Positions 26,589-35,036 of a stretch of DNA of 64,000 bases are shown here, piece after piece (the stretch's first letter is position 1; each line of letters begins with the position of its first letter). The position numbers and the translations under genes are program-made. Location of the stretch: contig JBGVOM010000110.1 in assembly GCA_045126515.1 (NCBI GenBank), positions 110,389 to 174,388 on the forward strand. The letters run 5' to 3'. The DNA comes from RUG11237 sp045126515. Its GTDB lineage: Bacteria > Bacillota > Clostridia > Lachnospirales > Lachnospiraceae. The notes beneath the pieces were generated by a model. The model was not told where the DNA came from and did not search any database. It saw nothing but the letters and a program-made list of their open reading frames with translations.

Positions 26589-26618
26589 AAATAATTTTAA
26601 GAAAGCAGGTGGGTAAAG

Positions 26619-27116
26619 GTGTTAAAAATTGATTTCTGGAACATAGTCTTTACCGTTATTAACCTTCTTGTTTTATACTGGGCGATGAAAAAATTTCTCA
26701 TTGGTCCGGTAACAGCAGTTATGGATAAAAGAAAAGAGCTGATTGAAAACCAGCTGGCACATGCAGCGGCAACAGAAGAAGCAGCTTTGCAGTTAAAAGC
26801 CGACTATGAAAAGGATTTAGGCAATGCAAAGGAAGAATCCAGACAAATTGTTGAGAGAGCCCGCGATGATGCGAAAGCAGAGTATGACCGTATTGTAAAG
26901 GATGCAGATGCAAAAGCTTCTGATATTATTGCAAAAGCAAATAAGACTGTAGAGTTGGAAAAACAAAAGACTTTACAGGAAATGGAAAGCGAAATTGCAG
27001 GTCTGGCTTTGGCGGCAGCGGCAAAAATAATGAACGACAAGCAGGATAATGACACAGCACTTTATAATAACTTTTTAGCAAAAGCAGGTGATGCCAATGA
27101 CACAGCTGGCAATTAA
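26619..27116 (+). CDS. atpF: ATP synthase F0 subunit b
   Basis: A 165-residue peripheral stalk subunit. One N-terminal membrane helix (about residues 5-25, FWNIVFTVINLLVLYWAM) is followed by a long charged coiled coil rich in Ala, Glu and Lys (about 35-150). The start is GTG 26619 behind AGGTGG. The tail reads into the atpH start region, overlapping by 20 bp. Confidence 0.93.
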   Translation: MLKIDFWNIVFTVINLLVLYWAMKKFLIGPVTAVMDKRKELIENQLAHAAATEEAALQLKADYEKDLGNAKEESRQIVERARDDAKAEYDRIVKDADAKASDIIAKANKTVELEKQKTLQEMESEIAGLALAAAAKIMNDKQDNDTALYNNFLAKAGDANDTAGN

Positions 27117-27600
27117 TTACGGCACAGCTTTATATGAATTAAATATTCCGGAAGAAGAATTGGCAGAGCAGAGAAGCCTGTTGAAGGAAACAAAGGAATT
27201 GACGGAATGTCTCACAAGTCCCATTGTTTCCTTGAAGGCAAAGCATGCAGTCATTGACAAAATATTTACCGGAAAGTTTAAAAATTTCTTAAAGAAGCTC
27301 TGCGATTATAACAGTATGAGTTATCTGGAAGAAATTATGCAGGCCTATGATTTGTATCGTAATGAGGTAGAAGGAAAAATGGAGGGAGAGCTTTTTTATG
27401 TGACTCCGCCTACTGATGACCAGTTAGAGAAAATCAAAGGTTTCTTATGCAGAAAATATAAGAAAAAGCAGATAGAATTAAAATTACAGCAGGCTCCAGA
27501 GCTGATTGGCGGTTTTGTCATCCGAACCGGAAATTATGAATATGACTGGAGTTATGCCGGACGCTTAAAAGCGTTACAACAAAAATTAGTAAAAAATTAG
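27097..27600 (+). CDS. atpH: ATP synthase F1 subunit delta
   Basis: A 167-residue peripheral stalk subunit linking b to the top of the alpha3beta3 head. It has the N-terminal helical bundle (MTQLAINYGTALYEL) and the C-terminal family signature PELIGGFVIRTGNYEYDWSYAGRLKAL. GTG 27088 and ATG 27091 are also in frame, but AGGTGATG is spaced for ATG 27097. The gene overlaps the end of atpF, suggesting coupled translation. Confidence 0.92.
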   Translation: MTQLAINYGTALYELNIPEEELAEQRSLLKETKELTECLTSPIVSLKAKHAVIDKIFTGKFKNFLKKLCDYNSMSYLEEIMQAYDLYRNEVEGKMEGELFYVTPPTDDQLEKIKGFLCRKYKKKQIELKLQQAPELIGGFVIRTGNYEYDWSYAGRLKALQQKLVKN

Positions 27601-27615
27601 CCGGAGGTGAAAGGC

Positions 27616-29124
27616 GTGAGCACAATCAGTTCAGAAGAAATTATTTCCATACTGAAAAGCGAAATTGAAAATTATGATATGGAAACCGGTGAACAGGAAG
27701 TCGGAAATGTCATCTGGGTAGGTGATGGAATTGCAATGGTATACGGTATTGACCATGCAGTTTATGGAGAAATCGTTGTCTTTGACACCGGTATTAAAGG
27801 TATGGTACAGGATATTCGCCGAAATGAAATTGGTTGTATTTTATTTGGAAAAGATACAGGAATCAAGGAAGGTACTAAGGTAAAACGTACCGGCAAAAGA
27901 GCAGGCATTCCTGTGGGAGATGGGTTCCTTGGAAGAATTGTAGATGCGTTAGGTGCACCGATTGACGGAAAAGGAGAAATTCCTTCCGAAGATTACCGTC
28001 CAATCGAGCAGGAGGCACCAAGTATTGTAGAGCGTAAATCGGTAAATGTACCATTGGAAACAGGTATTCTTGCCATCGATTCTATGTTCCCTATCGGACG
28101 TGGACAGAGAGAATTGATTATCGGTGACAGACAGACAGGTAAAACTTCTATCGCTATTGATACAATCTTAAATCAGAAAGGAAAAGATGTAATCTGTATT
28201 TATGTAGCAATTGGTCAGAAAGCATCTACCGTTGCAAAAATTGTTTCTACATTAAATAAGAACGATGCTATGGATTACTCTATTGTAGTATCAGCTACAG
28301 CAAGTGATTCCGCACCTTTACAGTATATAGCACCATATTCCGCAACTGCATTGGCAGAATATTTTATGTACAAGGGAAAAGATGTATTAATCGTATACGA
28401 TGATTTGTCGAAACATGCAGTAGCATACCGTGCACTTTCCTTGTTATTGGAGCGTTCTCCGGGACGTGAAGCTTATCCTGGTGACGTATTCTACCTTCAT
28501 TCCAGATTGCTGGAACGCTCCAGTCGTTTAAGTGATGCATTGGGCGGAGGTTCCATTACAGCACTTCCGATTATTGAAACACAGGCAGGTGATGTGTCTG
28601 CGTATATTCCAACCAATGTTATCTCCATTACAGATGGACAGATTTTCCTGGAAAGTGACTTATTCTTTGCAGGTATGCGTCCTGCCGTTAACGTTGGTCT
28701 TTCTGTATCCCGTGTTGGTGGTGCAGCACAGACAAAGGCAATGAAAAAAGCAGCAGGTTCCATTCGTATTGATCTGGCCCAGTTTAGGGAAATGGAAGTG
28801 TTTACACAGTTCAGTTCCGACCTGGATGCTACCACAAAAGAGCAGCTTCAGTACGGTAATGGATTAATGGAATTATTAAAGCAGCCTCTTTGTAATCCAT
28901 TGAGTTTGCATGAACAGGTAATTACTTTGTGTACAGCCACAAATAAGATTATGCTGGATATTGAAAAAAATAAAATAAAAGAATTCCAGATGGATATGTT
29001 AGGATATTTTGATTCTGTTCACCCGGAAATCGGAAAAGAAATCGATGAAACTAAAGTGCTTACAGACGAAATGATTGCTAAAATTTTAGAAGTAGCAAAG
29101 GAATATAAGAGTAGTAGGTGTTAA
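27616..29124 (+). CDS. atpA: ATP synthase F1 subunit alpha
   Basis: A 502-residue non-catalytic nucleotide-binding subunit. Present are the P-loop GDRQTGKTS, the beta-barrel N-terminal domain, and the alpha-type SRLLERSSRLSDALGGGSITALPIIETQAGD segment. VGLSVSRVGGAAQ near the C-terminal domain contains the arginine finger. GTG 27616 fits GGAGGTGAAAGGC better than GTG 27607, which lies inside that site. Confidence 0.96.
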   Translation: MSTISSEEIISILKSEIENYDMETGEQEVGNVIWVGDGIAMVYGIDHAVYGEIVVFDTGIKGMVQDIRRNEIGCILFGKDTGIKEGTKVKRTGKRAGIPVGDGFLGRIVDALGAPIDGKGEIPSEDYRPIEQEAPSIVERKSVNVPLETGILAIDSMFPIGRGQRELIIGDRQTGKTSIAIDTILNQKGKDVICIYVAIGQKASTVAKIVSTLNKNDAMDYSIVVSATASDSAPLQYIAPYSATALAEYFMYKGKDVLIVYDDLSKHAVAYRALSLLLERSPGREAYPGDVFYLHSRLLERSSRLSDALGGGSITALPIIETQAGDVSAYIPTNVISITDGQIFLESDLFFAGMRPAVNVGLSVSRVGGAAQTKAMKKAAGSIRIDLAQFREMEVFTQFSSDLDATTKEQLQYGNGLMELLKQPLCNPLSLHEQVITLCTATNKIMLDIEKNKIKEFQMDMLGYFDSVHPEIGKEIDETKVLTDEMIAKILEVAKEYKSSRC

Positions 29125-29125
29125 A

Positions 29126-30013
29126 ATGGCAAATGCAAGAGAAATCCAAAGCAGAATGAAAAGTATTCAGGATACGATGAAAATTACAAATGCTATGTAT
29201 ATGATTTCTTCTTCTAAGCTTAAGAAGGCAAAGCAGAGCCTTGCGGCAACAGAACCTTACTTTTATACCCTGCAGATGACAATTGGACGTATTTTAAGGC
29301 ATATGTCAGATGTGCAGAATGTTTACTTTGATGAAAGAAAGCATATTGCGGAAAAGGACAGAAAGAAAGGTTATATTGTAGTTACCGCAGACAAAGGTCT
29401 TGCCGGTGCATACAACCATAATGTAATTAAAGTGGCAGAAGAGCACCTGGATGAGTGTGAAAATCCGTTATTGTTTGTACTTGGTGAGCTTGGACGTCAT
29501 TATTTTACCAAACGGAAGGTACCTATTGAAGAAACCTTTCATTTTACAGTGCAGAATCCATCTATGAACCGTGCCAGAAATATTGCAGAACGTGTTTTAC
29601 AACTGTATGAGGAAGGCAAGTTAGATGATGTGTACATTATTTACACAAAAATGAATGGTCCGGTGCAGACAGAAACAGAGATGTTGCAGCTTCTTCCGTT
29701 AAAACAGGGTGAATTTGGTCCGGCACCTACCGGTGTGCCATTAGAGGAAATTGTTATGAAACCCTCTGCAGAAGCAGTGATGAACAATATTGTTCCAAAT
29801 TATGTGGCAGGTTTTATTTACGGTGCGCTGGTAGAATCTTATGCCAGTGAGCATAATTCCCGAATGATGGCAATGGAGGCGGCAACCAAGAGTGCCAAAG
29901 ATATGCTTAGAGAACTGGAAATTGAGTTTAATCGTGTCCGTCAGGCAGCGATTACCCAGGAAATAACTGAGGTAATCAGCGGTGCAAAGGCACAGAAACG
30001 TAAAAAGAAATAG
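29126..30013 (+). CDS. atpG: ATP synthase F1 subunit gamma
   Basis: A 295-residue central rotor shaft. The N-terminal helix (ANAREIQSRMKSIQDTMKITNAMYMISSSKLKKAK) and C-terminal helix (ASEHNSRMMAMEAATKSAKDMLRELEIEFNRVRQAAITQEI) form the coiled coil. The central Rossmann part begins VVTADKGLAGAYN. It starts one base after the atpA stop codon. Confidence 0.95.
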   Translation: MANAREIQSRMKSIQDTMKITNAMYMISSSKLKKAKQSLAATEPYFYTLQMTIGRILRHMSDVQNVYFDERKHIAEKDRKKGYIVVTADKGLAGAYNHNVIKVAEEHLDECENPLLFVLGELGRHYFTKRKVPIEETFHFTVQNPSMNRARNIAERVLQLYEEGKLDDVYIIYTKMNGPVQTETEMLQLLPLKQGEFGPAPTGVPLEEIVMKPSAEAVMNNIVPNYVAGFIYGALVESYASEHNSRMMAMEAATKSAKDMLRELEIEFNRVRQAAITQEITEVISGAKAQKRKKK

Positions 30014-30054
30014 TAAGAGAGGAGGTTTCCTCACTACAGTGAGAATAGTTTAGT

Positions 30055-31455
30055 ATGAATAAAGGAAAAATTGTTCAGGTTTTAGGACCTGTAGTAGACG
30101 TAGAATTTGAGAATAATGACCTTCCTTTCATTAAAGATGCACTTGAAGTAGTTAATGATGGAAAGCGCCTTGTTATGGAGGTCGCACAGCACATTGGAAA
30201 TAATACAGTACGTTGTATTATGCTGGCATCAAGTGACGGTCTTTGTAAGGATATGGAAGTAACTGCCACCGGCGCAGGTATCAAAGTACCGGTAGGTGAA
30301 AAGACACTGGGACGTTTATTTAACGTACTGGGTGAAACAATTGATGATGGTGAAAGTCTGGAAAATGAGGAAAAATGGGTAATCCATAGAGAACCGCCTA
30401 CATTTGAAGACCAGAGCCCGGTAGTGGAAGTATTAGAAACCGGTATCAAAGTTATCGATTTGCTGGCACCTTATGCAAAGGGTGGTAAAATTGGTCTGTT
30501 TGGTGGTGCCGGTGTTGGTAAAACTGTACTTATTCAGGAATTGATTCGTAACATTGCCACAGAGCATGGTGGATATTCTATTTTTACCGGTGTTGGAGAG
30601 CGTTCCAGAGAGGGTAATGACCTTTGGAGCGAAATGAAAGAATCCGGAGTATTAGATAAAACAGCCTTGGTATTCGGTCAGATGAACGAGCCACCTGGTG
30701 CGCGTATGCGTGTGGCAGAAACGGGATTGACCATGGCAGAATATTTCAGAGACGAAGAACATCAGAACGTACTTTTGTTTATTGATAATATTTTCCGTTT
30801 TGTACAGGCTGGTTCTGAAGTTTCAGCATTATTGGGACGTATGCCGTCAGCGGTAGGTTATCAGCCAACTCTTGCCACAGAAGTGGGTGAGTTACAGGAA
30901 CGTATCGCTTCGACAAAGAATGGTTCTGTAACTTCCGTACAGGCAGTATATGTGCCTGCCGATGACTTGACTGACCCGGCTCCGGCCACTACATTTGCCC
31001 ATTTGGATGCAACTACCGTTCTTTCCAGAAAGATTGTAGAACAGGGTATTTATCCGGCAGTAGATCCGTTGGAATCCAGTTCACGTATTCTGGAGATTGA
31101 TGTGGTAGGTGAAGAACATTATCAGACTGCCAGAAGTGTACAGTCAATTTTGCAGAAATATAAGGAATTACAGGATATTATCGCAATTCTTGGTATGGAA
31201 GAATTGTCCGAGGAAGATAAACTTACGGTAAACAGAGCCAGAAAAGTTCAAAGATTTTTATCTCAGCCGTTCTTTGTGGCAGAAAACTTTACTGGTGTGC
31301 AGGGTAAGTATGTGCCATTAAAGGAAACTATTCGTGGTTTTAAGGCTATTATTGATGGTGAGATGGATGAATATCCGGAAGCAGCTTTCTTTAACGTTGG
31401 TACAATTGATGAAGTCGTAGAAAAGGCAAAAACATTAGCAGGCTCTGCTGAATAA
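30055..31455 (+). CDS. atpD: ATP synthase F1 subunit beta
   Basis: A 466-residue catalytic subunit. The P-loop is GGAGVGKTVLIQELI, the catalytic Glu lies in GVGERSREGND, and the DELSEED-like segment reads MEELSEEDKL near residue 385. GAGGAGG is upstream, with about 30 bp to the ATG and a small inverted repeat (CCTCACTACAGTGAGAA) between, which may tune initiation. Confidence 0.97.
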   Translation: MNKGKIVQVLGPVVDVEFENNDLPFIKDALEVVNDGKRLVMEVAQHIGNNTVRCIMLASSDGLCKDMEVTATGAGIKVPVGEKTLGRLFNVLGETIDDGESLENEEKWVIHREPPTFEDQSPVVEVLETGIKVIDLLAPYAKGGKIGLFGGAGVGKTVLIQELIRNIATEHGGYSIFTGVGERSREGNDLWSEMKESGVLDKTALVFGQMNEPPGARMRVAETGLTMAEYFRDEEHQNVLLFIDNIFRFVQAGSEVSALLGRMPSAVGYQPTLATEVGELQERIASTKNGSVTSVQAVYVPADDLTDPAPATTFAHLDATTVLSRKIVEQGIYPAVDPLESSSRILEIDVVGEEHYQTARSVQSILQKYKELQDIIAILGMEELSEEDKLTVNRARKVQRFLSQPFFVAENFTGVQGKYVPLKETIRGFKAIIDGEMDEYPEAAFFNVGTIDEVVEKAKTLAGSAE

Positions 31456-31468
31456 GGAGTGAAAGCCT

Positions 31469-31876
31469 ATGAATACATTTTATCTTAAAGTAATTGCCAG
31501 TGACAGAACTTTCTTTGCAGGCAGATGCCAGAAGCTTACGGTTCCTGCAACAGATGGCGAATTCGGTATTATGGCTCATCATGAAAATCTGGTGGTAGCA
31601 ATCACCATGGGTGAAATGCGTATTACCGATGAAGAAGGAAAAGTGATTACTGCTATTGTGGGCACCGGCTTTGTACAGATGATGAATAACCGTGTCACAG
31701 TACTGGTTGACACTGCAGAACTACCGGAAGAGGTGGATATCCGCAGGGCACAGGAAGCGAAAGAAAGAGCAGAAGAACAATTGAGACAGAAACAGAGTAT
31801 ACAGGAATACCATCATTCTCAAGCATCTCTGGCAAGAGCCATGTCGCGATTGAAGTTAACTAGTAAATATAACTAA
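31469..31876 (+). CDS. atpC: ATP synthase F1 subunit epsilon
   Basis: A 135-residue subunit with an N-terminal beta-sandwich (VPATDGEFGIMAHHENLVVAI) and a C-terminal helical hairpin (RRAQEAKERAEEQLRQK). It regulates rotation and ATP hydrolysis. It is 13 bp after atpD and is the last atp gene. The operon therefore has the full B-E-F-H-A-G-D-C set. Confidence 0.94.
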   Translation: MNTFYLKVIASDRTFFAGRCQKLTVPATDGEFGIMAHHENLVVAITMGEMRITDEEGKVITAIVGTGFVQMMNNRVTVLVDTAELPEEVDIRRAQEAKERAEEQLRQKQSIQEYHHSQASLARAMSRLKLTSKYN

Positions 31877-31891
31877 ATAATGGGATTATAC

Positions 31892-31917
31892 GCCCTCCGG
31901 ACAGATGTTTGGAGGGC
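31892..31917 (+). terminator. Hairpin after the atp operon
   Basis: GCCCTCC (31892-31898) pairs with GGAGGGC (31911-31917) 15 bp after atpC. No T run follows, so it could be an attenuating or RNA-stabilising hairpin that lets some transcription reach the next gene. Confidence 0.5.
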
Positions 31918-31945
31918 TAAATTAAATGTAGGAGGAGATATATAC

Positions 31946-32737
31946 ATGGGAAATAGAAAAATTGTACTCAAAGAAGATTTAAAAGAAGGATTCAAAAGTC
32001 TGGGATTACAGAAAGGGGATAATGTAATCGTCCATACTTCACTTAGCAGTCTGGGATTTGTATGTGGTGGTCCTCAGATTGTGATTGAGGCACTTCTTGA
32101 AACTGTAAAAGAAAGTGGAACAATTATAATGCCCACACAAAGCTGGAAAAACTTAGATCCGGAAGCAGGAGTTCACTGGGAAGAACCAAAGGAATGGTGG
32201 CAGCTGATTAGGGATAACTGGCCAGCATATGATAAGGAAATTACACCTACGAATACCATGGGGGCTGTTGCAGAAATGTTTCGGAAATGGCCGGGGGCAA
32301 TGAGAAGCGATCATCCCGCCCGTTCTTTTGCCGCCAAGGGAAAAAATGCAGAATATTTGTTGAAAGATCATGATTTAAGTGATATTTTTGGCGAGGAATC
32401 ACCCATTGGAAAATTATATGCACTGGATGGAAAGGTTCTTCTTCTTGGAGTAGGATATGATAAAAATACATCCATTCATCTTGCAGATGTAAGGGCAGAA
32501 TATCCGGGAAAGCATTATGCAAATGAAAGTAGTGCAATGATGGTAGATGGAAAAAGAGAGTGGGTAACTTATGAAACATTAGTTGTAGACGGAGAAGATT
32601 TTGACCAGATAGGAGAAGCTTTTGAAGCTATGGCGAATGTAAAGAAAGTTAATATTGGAAATGCTGTGGCTACATGTATGAGTCAGAGAGAAATCGTGGA
32701 TTTTGCAGTACAGTGGATTGAAAAAAACAGAAAGTAG
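31946..32737 (+). CDS. AAC(3)-family N-acetyltransferase (aminoglycoside 3-N-acetyltransferase-like)
   Basis: A 263-residue acetyl-CoA-dependent transferase of the antibiotic_NAT (YokD/BA2930) family. Family features are VIVHTSLSSLGFVCGG (CoA site), MPTQSW, RSDHPARSFAAKG and LLLGVGYDKNTSIHLAD, where the catalytic Asp/His lie. Chromosomal members are often not true resistance enzymes, so the substrate is open. The frame extends 22 codons upstream, but TAGGAGGAG before ATG 31946 sets the start. It may share the atp transcript through the hairpin at 31892. Confidence 0.85.
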   Translation: MGNRKIVLKEDLKEGFKSLGLQKGDNVIVHTSLSSLGFVCGGPQIVIEALLETVKESGTIIMPTQSWKNLDPEAGVHWEEPKEWWQLIRDNWPAYDKEITPTNTMGAVAEMFRKWPGAMRSDHPARSFAAKGKNAEYLLKDHDLSDIFGEESPIGKLYALDGKVLLLGVGYDKNTSIHLADVRAEYPGKHYANESSAMMVDGKREWVTYETLVVDGEDFDQIGEAFEAMANVKKVNIGNAVATCMSQREIVDFAVQWIEKNRK

Positions 32738-32750
32738 ATGGAATGATAAT

Positions 32751-33001
32751 GTAACAGTTCATCCTTTATCGGTATCACGGACGCCCATGATAGGGACAGA
32801 ATCTTCAATGGCAGGCGGAAACAACGCTCAAGCGAACTAAATTCCAAGGCACACTAGGTTCATCGCCTTAGGGCTCTTCACCAAGTGTTGCCTAACAATT
32901 GGATTTCGCTTTCGCTAAAAGCGTTTTCCGATTGCCTGTCATGGAAGATTCTGTCCCTATCGTGGGCTGTGCATGGCAAACGTATAAAGGTTGAATGTAA
33001 C
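32751..33001 (+). repeat. Long-hairpin element E1 (194-bp core, plus orientation)
   Basis: The core runs 32779-32972, from GGACGCCC to GGGCTGTGC, exactly 194 bp. The arms just inside (ATGATAGGGACAGAATCTTC and its near complement ending at 32963) pair over about 20 bp. Inner arms starting GGCAGGCGG pair with a strand ending in TTGCCTGTC. An outer imperfect stem joins 32751-32771 to 32981-33001 (CCTTTAT with ATAAAGG). It follows the acetyltransferase gene and has no credible ORF. Same family as the elements near 33.1, 34.9, 44.7, 45.0 and 51.3 kb. Confidence 0.85.
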
Positions 33002-33038
33002 AATATACATTTCGAAATTTGTAATGCACAGTAATTTA

Positions 33039-33180
33039 GTTACATTCAATCTTGCCGTTTTCCAAGAACAGCCCATAGCTGATATAATTCTTTTCAGAAA
33101 GGCTGTTAAATTTCCTGCCTTTCTGAAAAGAATTATATCGGCTATGGGCGTTCTGTTAACCGTCAAGGCTGAATTGTTAT
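33039..33180 (-). repeat. Long-hairpin element E5 (88-bp core, minus orientation)
   Basis: The core is 33066-33153. On the minus strand it reads GAACGCCC at the 5' end and GGGCTGTTC at the 3' end. About 24 bp of nearly perfect stem (around ATATAATTCTTTTCAGAAAGG) closes a loop of about 15 bases. An outer imperfect stem joins 33039-33060 to 33154-33180 (ATTCA..CTTG.CG shared). It lies 93 bp after E1 and points the opposite way. Confidence 0.82.
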
Positions 33181-33209
33181 ATGATAACTTAAAAATTATG
33201 CAAATTCAG

Positions 33210-33238
33210 TTGACAAACCTGCTATCTTCCTATACAAT
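33210..33238 (+). promoter_or_regulatory. Sigma-A promoter for the riboswitch-mntP unit
   Basis: Perfect TTGACA (33210-33215), a 17-bp spacer and TACAAT (33233-33238), starting transcription just before the riboswitch. Confidence 0.8.
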
Positions 33239-33261
33239 AAAGACTCACACAACACATAAGT

Positions 33262-33350
33262 TAATAAATTACCGTGAGGGAGTAGTTTGCGTATATCGTG
33301 GTTTGTCAACATACTGATGAGACTTCATCTGGCAAATCTTAAAGAACAAG
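33262..33350 (+). ncRNA. yybP-ykoY manganese riboswitch aptamer
   Basis: The stretch contains GAGGGAGTAG at about 33276-33285 and GTCAACATACTGATGAG at about 33305-33321. These are the two hallmark loops of yybP-ykoY (Mn2+-sensing) leaders, also found before E. coli mntP. Flanking bases can form the closing helix. It is followed by a terminator hairpin and the mntP gene, the expected regulon member. Mn2+ binding would be expected to prevent termination. Confidence 0.8.
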
Positions 33351-33450
33351 ACTCATGTATACTTTAGAAAACTCATATACTGTATGGAGTGAAATTGAGA
33401 TATCAATAGATACAGTATATCATAAAGTATACACGAGTCTTTTATTATTT
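33349..33450 (+). terminator. Riboswitch expression-platform terminator
   Basis: An 18-bp near-perfect stem (AGACTCATGTATACTTTA with a strand ending ACACGAGTCT) encloses an inner stem around ATACTGTA/TACAGTAT. It is followed by TTTTATTATTT. Its 5' arm touches the 3' end of the aptamer, as needed for a switch. Confidence 0.8.
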
Positions 33451-33505
33451 ATAACGATAGAAAGCTGCAAATGTACTCCTTAATAGGAGAAAGAAGGAAA
33501 AACAC

Positions 33506-34081
33506 ATGGCAATTTTTTTGGAACTATTTTTTATGGGAATCGGTCTGGCGATGGATGCCTTTGCAGTATCTATTTGTAAAGGGCTTGGAATGAGCAAAGT
33601 CAACAAAAAACAGGCGGCGGTAATCGGGCTGTTTTTTGGCGGATTTCAGGCATTGATGCCACTACTTGGATGGTTATTGGGACGTCAGTTTGAGCAGTAC
33701 ATAACAAACATTGATCACTGGGTGGCATTTGTGCTTCTTGCCTTTATCGGAGGTAAGATGATTGTAGAATCAGCAGGTTCAAAGGAAGATGTAACAGTGG
33801 ACCAGTGTGATGAGCCATTAGATTTAAAAGATTTATTTATTCTTGCCATTGCTACCAGTATTGATGCGTTGGCAGTAGGCATTACGTTTGCATTTTTAAA
33901 TTATCCTATTATCGAGGCAATCTCCATTATTGGAATTACTACCTTTGTAATCTCCGTAGGCGGAGTATATGTAGGCAACTTTTTTGGAAGCAAGTATAAA
34001 AATAAGGCAGAGTTTGCAGGGGGATTCATTCTTGTCCTGCTAGGAATTAGGATTTTGCTGAGCCATTTAGGGTTTATTTAA
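33506..34081 (+). CDS. mntP: Manganese efflux pump MntP
   Basis: A 191-residue, six-helix membrane protein. It starts FMGIGLAMDAFAVSICKGLG, with the acidic Asp in helix 1. The second half repeats the pattern as FILAIATSIDALAVGITFAF, showing the internal duplication of the family. It exports Mn2+ to relieve toxicity. The riboswitch directly upstream supports the function independently. AGGAGAAAGAAGG precedes the ATG. Confidence 0.93.
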   Translation: MAIFLELFFMGIGLAMDAFAVSICKGLGMSKVNKKQAAVIGLFFGGFQALMPLLGWLLGRQFEQYITNIDHWVAFVLLAFIGGKMIVESAGSKEDVTVDQCDEPLDLKDLFILAIATSIDALAVGITFAFLNYPIIEAISIIGITTFVISVGGVYVGNFFGSKYKNKAEFAGGFILVLLGIRILLSHLGFI

Positions 34082-34088
34082 AAAATAT

Positions 34089-34117
34089 TTGCAATTTTTA
34101 AATAGTTGTGTTATATT
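34089..34117 (+). promoter_or_regulatory. Promoter for the DUF2798 gene
   Basis: TTGCAA (34089-34094), a 17-bp spacer and TATATT (34112-34117). The 180-bp gap to the gene otherwise holds a leader of about 140 bases without a recognised motif. Confidence 0.5.
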
Positions 34118-34262
34118 TTTTAGGTAAAAAAAATAACGACACATAAACGACACAAGTAGTGCATTGCACGTAAACCTGATCACGGAAATTATGTATTATT
34201 TCTTAGGGTTTATTATGCGCTGGCTTGTGTTTTTTTGTGCACAGAAAAAGGAGAATGAAATT

Positions 34263-34841
34263 ATGCCAAGAAATCAGTTTCAAAGAATGGTATTTGCCTT
34301 TCTTACAGTTGTAGTTACAGTCCATGCTTATGTTTTTTATAGCTTATATGTAATCAATGGAAATACATTGATGGCTGTTACCGGAGCAGACAGCGTACTG
34401 AATGCAATCCGTAGCCAGGGTGGTGTGTATATGTTTGGAAGAATGTTTCCAATCTGGGCGGTAGTTATCATAGAATTTTGCTGCGCTTATTGTCTGGAGG
34501 TATTAGTGGGAAGTCCTTCATCTTTTAAGCTTGCATGCAAAGTGTTCAATCCTCGTGAAACCCATCCGGTTTTATTTGAAACAGCAATTATCTGCTCAAC
34601 CGTAGGAATTATGTGTCCGGCAATGAGTTTTTTAGCAGGTTTTATGTATTATCCATATTACAACGGATTTAACATTGCTACATTACTTGCCAACTGGTTA
34701 AAGCTTGTATGTTTTAATTTTCCATTTGCATTCTTTACACAGTTATTCTTTATTCAGCCGTTGATTAGAACTGTATTTAAGTTTTTATTTAGCAAAGATA
34801 TTGCCAACAGAAAGACAGAACAGACGGCAGTGGCTGATTAA
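34263..34841 (+). CDS. DUF2798-like four-helix membrane protein
   Basis: A 192-residue membrane protein with about four hydrophobic helices (near residues 12-32, 62-85, 108-130 and 140-165). The closing FPFAFFTQLFFIQPLIRTVFKFLF matches the NxPxAxxxQxxxxxPxVRxxF pattern of DUF2798. The function of the family is unknown. The frame is open 33 codons further upstream, but AAAGGAGAATG before ATG 34263 and the typical MPRNxxQ start favour the shorter form. It stands alone, followed by the small hairpin E4. Confidence 0.7.
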   Translation: MPRNQFQRMVFAFLTVVVTVHAYVFYSLYVINGNTLMAVTGADSVLNAIRSQGGVYMFGRMFPIWAVVIIEFCCAYCLEVLVGSPSSFKLACKVFNPRETHPVLFETAIICSTVGIMCPAMSFLAGFMYYPYYNGFNIATLLANWLKLVCFNFPFAFFTQLFFIQPLIRTVFKFLFSKDIANRKTEQTAVAD

Positions 34842-34881
34842 AATAGTGTTATAAGTGGTGTAATCAAGATTATCGTTGGAG

Positions 34882-34925
34882 GGACACTCATAAGTGGAAG
34901 AAAATCTTCCTCTTATGAGCTGTTT
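34882..34925 (+). repeat. Minimal hairpin element E4 (44-bp core), probably acting as terminator
   Basis: GGACACTC at 34882-34889 and GAGCTGTTT at 34917-34925 close a stem (CTCATAAG..GGAAGA with TCTTCC..CTTATGAG). TTTTTCT follows. It carries the same flanking core as the larger elements, with one change (GGACAC for GGACGC). It lies 40 bp after the DUF2798 gene, so an intrinsic-terminator role is likely. Confidence 0.7.
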
Positions 34926-35036
34926 TTCTATATTAGGAAGTTTTGACAATTCTGCCATAAATACACCTCCCGACAAACTGGTTGTATAATTTGCAATTAT
35001 ATCTCCTCTAATAAATAACAAGATTTATATTATACG

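Noticed and set aside
32957..33317. ORFs on both strands across elements E1 and E5 (69 and 108 codons)
   Set aside because: They are read through the arms of inverted repeats, lack ribosome binding sites and family resemblance, and exist because palindromes keep frames open on both strands.
33262..33350. NiCo (czcD) riboswitch upstream of mntP
   Set aside because: The conserved NiCo loops are absent. GAGGGAGTAG and GTCAACATACT fit yybP-ykoY and the downstream gene is a Mn exporter.
34785..35021. Minus-strand 78-codon ORF
   Set aside because: It overlaps the end of the DUF2798 gene and element E4 and has no protein-like pattern.
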